DNA of 64,000 nt from Candidatus Rifleibacteriota bacterium (GTDB lineage Bacteria > Muiribacteriota > Ozemobacteria > Ozemobacterales > Ozemobacteraceae): positions 1-64,000 of the forward strand of contig JADFXM010000016.1 of NCBI GenBank assembly GCA_015233565.1, in the 5' to 3' direction. The position numbers and the translations under genes were made by a program. Shown here one piece after another: positions 61,238 to 64,000 of the stretch (positions are counted from its first letter, which is position 1; every line of letters starts with the position of its first letter). A model generated the notes under the pieces. That model was not told the DNA's origin. It saw only the letters and a list, made by a program, of their open reading frames with translations, and made no database searches.

Positions 61238-62074
61238 ATGAATACTACGCTTTATATTTCATTTTTGAGAAGTCCAGTTTCCAAGCGAGGAACTTATAAA
61301 CCCACAATCGGGTTTACCTTAATGGAGATAATTTTTGGGGCAGCTGTATTATCCTTGCTTATGCTTGGAGTTTTGGCTATTTATCGATCGGGTTCTGAAA
61401 GCTTTATCATTGGTACCTGGAAAGTGACCGCTCAAAAAAAGGCTCAAATGTTTCTTGCCCAACTCAGAGATGACCTGGAAAAAGCAAACAATCCCCTGGA
61501 ACTCGGTACGAGCACAGTGGTTTTCCCCACAGCTTCAACGGCAATTTATCTTAACAATGATGCTTTTTCGACTAATGAAACTGCCTCATTCACGCTGAAA
61601 TACCTTGATAGCAACACCTGGATTCCTCTGGCTTTTCTTACTATTTCCAAACCGTTTTGTCAGGCCACTGTAATAAACAACAATGTTCGCACTCCCGGAA
61701 AATGGATGGGAGTTTCAATTTGGGCAACAGCAAATAAGATTCGGTATATTCGTACTGGTGATGTAAACACTTTTTCCTCTGTCCCTGGTATTAAGCCGTC
61801 CACTGTTTTGAATTTTCTTCCCAACTCAGGGACTATTGCCGCAGGTGGAGATTGGGAACCCAGCACAGAGGGAATTTTTGACCAGGAACTAATCCAGGAT
61901 GTCAGAAAAATCGGGTTTATGAAAAAACTTAGAAACACCGATGGGACTCCGAAAGTGGTCATCCAAACCAGAATTCATTTGCAGAGGTATAAAAATGGAG
62001 CCCCTGCGGAAACAATTTTTACGGAGGATATGGATGCTAAGATTCAGGAATGGACAAAGGTGGAAACGTTTTAA
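61238..62074 (+). CDS. Type IV pilin-like protein (pseudopilin), 278 aa
   Basis: GFTLMEIIFGAAVLSLLML is the classic class III leader and N-terminal helix, with the Glu5 position, to be cut by a prepilin peptidase after the Gly. The leader is preceded by 27 polar residues. The mature globular part has about 220 residues and no clear domain. ATG 61238 has AAAGGAAG 4-5 bases upstream, whereas the frame extends to 61181. It may belong to a type II secretion-like or type IV pilus-like system, but no assembly genes are in the window. Confidence 0.85.
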   Translation: MNTTLYISFLRSPVSKRGTYKPTIGFTLMEIIFGAAVLSLLMLGVLAIYRSGSESFIIGTWKVTAQKKAQMFLAQLRDDLEKANNPLELGTSTVVFPTASTAIYLNNDAFSTNETASFTLKYLDSNTWIPLAFLTISKPFCQATVINNNVRTPGKWMGVSIWATANKIRYIRTGDVNTFSSVPGIKPSTVLNFLPNSGTIAAGGDWEPSTEGIFDQELIQDVRKIGFMKKLRNTDGTPKVVIQTRIHLQRYKNGAPAETIFTEDMDAKIQEWTKVETF

Positions 62075-62837
62075 ATTTCTCCCTGGTTTTGCTGTTTTAC
62101 TGTTTTTCTTAATTTTTAGCCCGGGAATTTCTTTCCCTTCGGAAAATTCGCCACAGGCTGGTTATGTTGATTCCAGGCTTCTTATTTCAAATCATCCATT
62201 GATAAAAAACTATGATATGCATACGAGACGTTTTTTAAATTCCTCATCGCAATGGGTTTCTGATAGAGATGTCGCAGTGCGAGATTACAAAAACAAAATT
62301 TCTGAACTTGAAAAGCAGTTGCAAATTGAGGAAGAAAAATTTAAGAAGACATCAACCAAATCCAAAATTACTACAAAAGCTTCTTTGGATGAATTCTGGC
62401 AAAAAAAAGGTGAAATTCAGGCGAAAATAAATTATCTGAAAAAAGCTATTGTGACGGCTTCCACCGGGGAAAACTACTTAAGTGGCGCTGCAACCAGCGA
62501 CGAAAGTTTTGTCAAATTGGTAAAACTGATCTCTGACGATGTGAAGAATGCTGCAAGAACCGTTTCACAATTGTCTGGAGGAATCCCAATTTTTGATTTA
62601 AGCTGTTTTTCACAATCAGGTGGCTCCAGAATCACCGATCGGGCTGTACTTTTTACGAACTACCATTACTCCTTATGGTCAGGAAAGGGAGATATCGATT
62701 TTTTAAAAAACTGGTTAAAAAATTTCAGATATTATCTGGAAGCGGAATTTCCTGAAAAATTCAGTTCTCCTTTTATTTCAGGAGTTTCAGATTTGCGGAA
62801 TGAAGCAATAAAAAAAATGACTTTTCAAAATCCCTAA
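62034..62837 (+). CDS. Skp/OmpH-like periplasmic protein 1 (267 aa)
   Basis: A basic start (MLRFRNGQRWKRF) and hydrophobic segment lead to AGYVDSRLLISNHP, like the IGYVDxxxV opening of Skp/OmpH, followed by a helical region (ISELEKQLQIEEEKF) typical of the tentacle coiled coil. ATG 62034 overlaps the pseudopilin gene end and has GGAGG 6 bases upstream. The second gene of the same kind follows 21 bases later. Skp-type chaperones hold unfolded outer-membrane proteins in the periplasm. Here it is fused to no other domain. Confidence 0.6.
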   Translation: MLRFRNGQRWKRFKFLPGFAVLLFFLIFSPGISFPSENSPQAGYVDSRLLISNHPLIKNYDMHTRRFLNSSSQWVSDRDVAVRDYKNKISELEKQLQIEEEKFKKTSTKSKITTKASLDEFWQKKGEIQAKINYLKKAIVTASTGENYLSGAATSDESFVKLVKLISDDVKNAARTVSQLSGGIPIFDLSCFSQSGGSRITDRAVLFTNYHYSLWSGKGDIDFLKNWLKNFRYYLEAEFPEKFSSPFISGVSDLRNEAIKKMTFQNP

Positions 62838-62858
62838 AGAACAGGAGTAATACAGAAA

Positions 62859-63881
62859 ATGAAAAATTTTTCAATGGGTTTTAATACTCTAAGAGCGAAG
62901 CGGGGAAACATTTTGGTGGATCAGGTCTTTCAAAGATTTGTTTCTGTAAAAATTTTGCGATGCATGCTTGTTGTTGTTTTGGTATTTTCGAGTGCTTTTT
63001 GTAGTTTCGGTGGAAATTTTGCTGTTGCCGATTACTCGATCCTTGCTGGATTTCACCCCAAAATGGCACGATTTGATTTTTCAATAGGACGTTTTTTCCT
63101 CCCAAATGTAAACCTCGGAGATTCAAAACAGGTTACGGGACTTCAAAAGCTTGTCAAGCAGAAGAGTAGTGAAAACGCCCCTAAGATCGAAACTTTGAGA
63201 AGAGAAAAAAACCGTATAATCAGAGAAATTTCTAATTTTGAAGTTTCCTCCAAGACTACAGTAAATTCAATGCTGAAAGAAGGAAAAAACCCTTCCCAGA
63301 TTCAGGAAAGCCTCGCCAAGAAGAAGTCGGAACTAAATGGACAATTGGCCGGGATTGACGAGCAAATCTTGAATATTGGGGAAGCAGCTTTGGATGTCAT
63401 TTATTTTTCCAGGGAAAAAAGCCGGACAATGTTGGGTGAAATTTTTTCAGAAGTTGACAAGGTTCTGCAAGAAATCTCTGCTGAAAAAGGTGGAGTTGTA
63501 ATTATCGACAAGTCCTTTATCTTGACAGCCAATTCAATGGAAAAAGCCCCTCCTCCCGTCGAAGGACTAGACCCGGATTGCGTTAATCTGTACAAGGCAC
63601 TCATGGATTCAGAATATTCGGTGGCTCCTGACTTATTAAATGGGCCTCCAGGGCATAAGGAGCGATTATTAAAGGGAATTGAAAGCCGGTTTAGGGGAAC
63701 TTTCGAAAAATCTCTTGTGAACATTCCGGTTGTTCGTAGTTTGGTAAGCAATTATCATGGCAGGCTTCTGTTAGCTGGCGGAGAAAATTTGACTCCACTT
63801 GCACTGTCACGGATCTTAAAGAATAACAATGTGAATGAAGAATTTACGAAAAAAATCGTGGAGCTTGTTTCTCAACTTTGA
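62859..63881 (+). CDS. Skp/OmpH-like periplasmic protein 2 (340 aa)
   Basis: A signal segment with hydrophobic core CMLVVVLVFSSAFCSFGGNF is followed by a coiled-coil region (about 110-190, including ETLRREKNRIIREISNF) and the Skp-like segment EKGGVVIIDKSFILT, which resembles the C-terminal turn of OmpH proteins. The remaining 120 residues are unassigned. It ends the packed run of genes that starts at 60173. The start has AGGAG about 12 bases upstream, slightly long. Confidence 0.6.
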   Translation: MKNFSMGFNTLRAKRGNILVDQVFQRFVSVKILRCMLVVVLVFSSAFCSFGGNFAVADYSILAGFHPKMARFDFSIGRFFLPNVNLGDSKQVTGLQKLVKQKSSENAPKIETLRREKNRIIREISNFEVSSKTTVNSMLKEGKNPSQIQESLAKKKSELNGQLAGIDEQILNIGEAALDVIYFSREKSRTMLGEIFSEVDKVLQEISAEKGGVVIIDKSFILTANSMEKAPPPVEGLDPDCVNLYKALMDSEYSVAPDLLNGPPGHKERLLKGIESRFRGTFEKSLVNIPVVRSLVSNYHGRLLLAGGENLTPLALSRILKNNNVNEEFTKKIVELVSQL

Positions 63882-63970
63882 AATCTTTCCTATGAGCTGT
63901 TTCAATTGATTTTCGTGAGCTTTTCGGAATTGGTATCATCCGCTTTTTGGGTTGTAAAGGAGGGTTGATT

Positions 63971-64000
63971 ATGGTTAAGCGAACCTGGCGATTGTGCTGG
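63971..64000 (+). CDS. Start of a further gene, cut by the window edge
   Basis: ATG 63971 follows AAAGGAGGG with a 7-base spacing, a strong ribosome site. The ten visible codons begin MVKRTWRLCW. Product unknown. Confidence 0.5.
   Translation, partial: MVKRTWRLCW

Noticed and set aside
1..64000. tRNA or rRNA genes
   Set aside because: No T-loop signature in a cloverleaf context and no conserved rRNA segments were seen; a tRNA-finding program would be decisive.

Overview
The window is about 40% GC chromosomal DNA of a Gram-negative (diderm) bacterium. It encodes two SLT-type lytic transglycosylases, an OstA/LptA-like envelope protein, an outer-membrane porin and two Skp/OmpH-like proteins, plus several type IV pilin-like proteins, many secreted proteins with low-complexity Ser/Ala/Pro/Glu tracts, and REC-fused histidine kinases. 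A deep, poorly characterised lineage such as Candidatus Riflebacteria would fit this mix, but that is inference: no rRNA or tRNA marker is present to settle it.

Layout. 1-360: left end of an IS21-family element running off the window. 0.6-6.1 kb: small secreted proteins, a YihY-type membrane protein, two abutting short repeat elements and a Pro-rich repeat protein. 6.5-16.4 kb, all on the minus strand: an outer-membrane protein with a degenerate 5'-nucleotidase-like N-terminus, two REC-containing histidine kinases and a heterodimeric ABC exporter. 16.7-24.2 kb: an Slt70-like transglycosylase, a large secreted beta-propeller and a NodIJ-like ABC-2 transporter. 24.6-29.3 kb: a zinc/manganese uptake locus (znuA-znuC-znuB) with a porin-like protein and a His/Cys-rich membrane protein. 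29.9-40.6 kb: a membrane sensor with no output domain, a YczE-like protein, secreted proteins, an M23 peptidase, a CvfB-like S1 protein and an OstA-like protein with a long low-complexity region. 40.9-48.9 kb, plus strand: a Ski2-like helicase, then tsaE-tsaB-tsaD, mutL and miaA, a tRNA-modification and mismatch-repair cluster. 49.1-52.2 kb: two tandem Rpn-family nuclease genes bracketed by a 76-bp inverted repeat, a decayed PIN toxin gene and a short mobile repeat. 52.4-60.0 kb: a BON/zinc-ribbon protein, a DUF4079-like membrane protein, a decayed chorismate synthase gene, a zinc-ribbon pilin-like protein, a LysM-SLT transglycosylase and an exported beta-carbonic anhydrase. 60.2-63.9 kb: a tightly packed plus-strand pseudopilin and OmpH-like operon.

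The window is rich in short non-coding dispersed elements, and three families can be defined by eye. Family 1 is 205-217 bp with ends ATACCAAT...ATTGGTAT: five full copies and one partial. Family 2 is about 212 bp with TTCAGAATTCC inverted ends: two copies, one joined to a family 1 fragment. Family 3 is 189 bp with CAGGGCAAACG inverted ends: two copies, one with a perfect 10-bp target duplication. They account for many intergenic gaps over 300 bp.

Most worth following up: the catalytically degenerate 5'-nucleotidase/barrel fusion, the Rpn pair inside inverted copies of a PIN-gene fragment, the aroC pseudogene, and the three MITE-like families.
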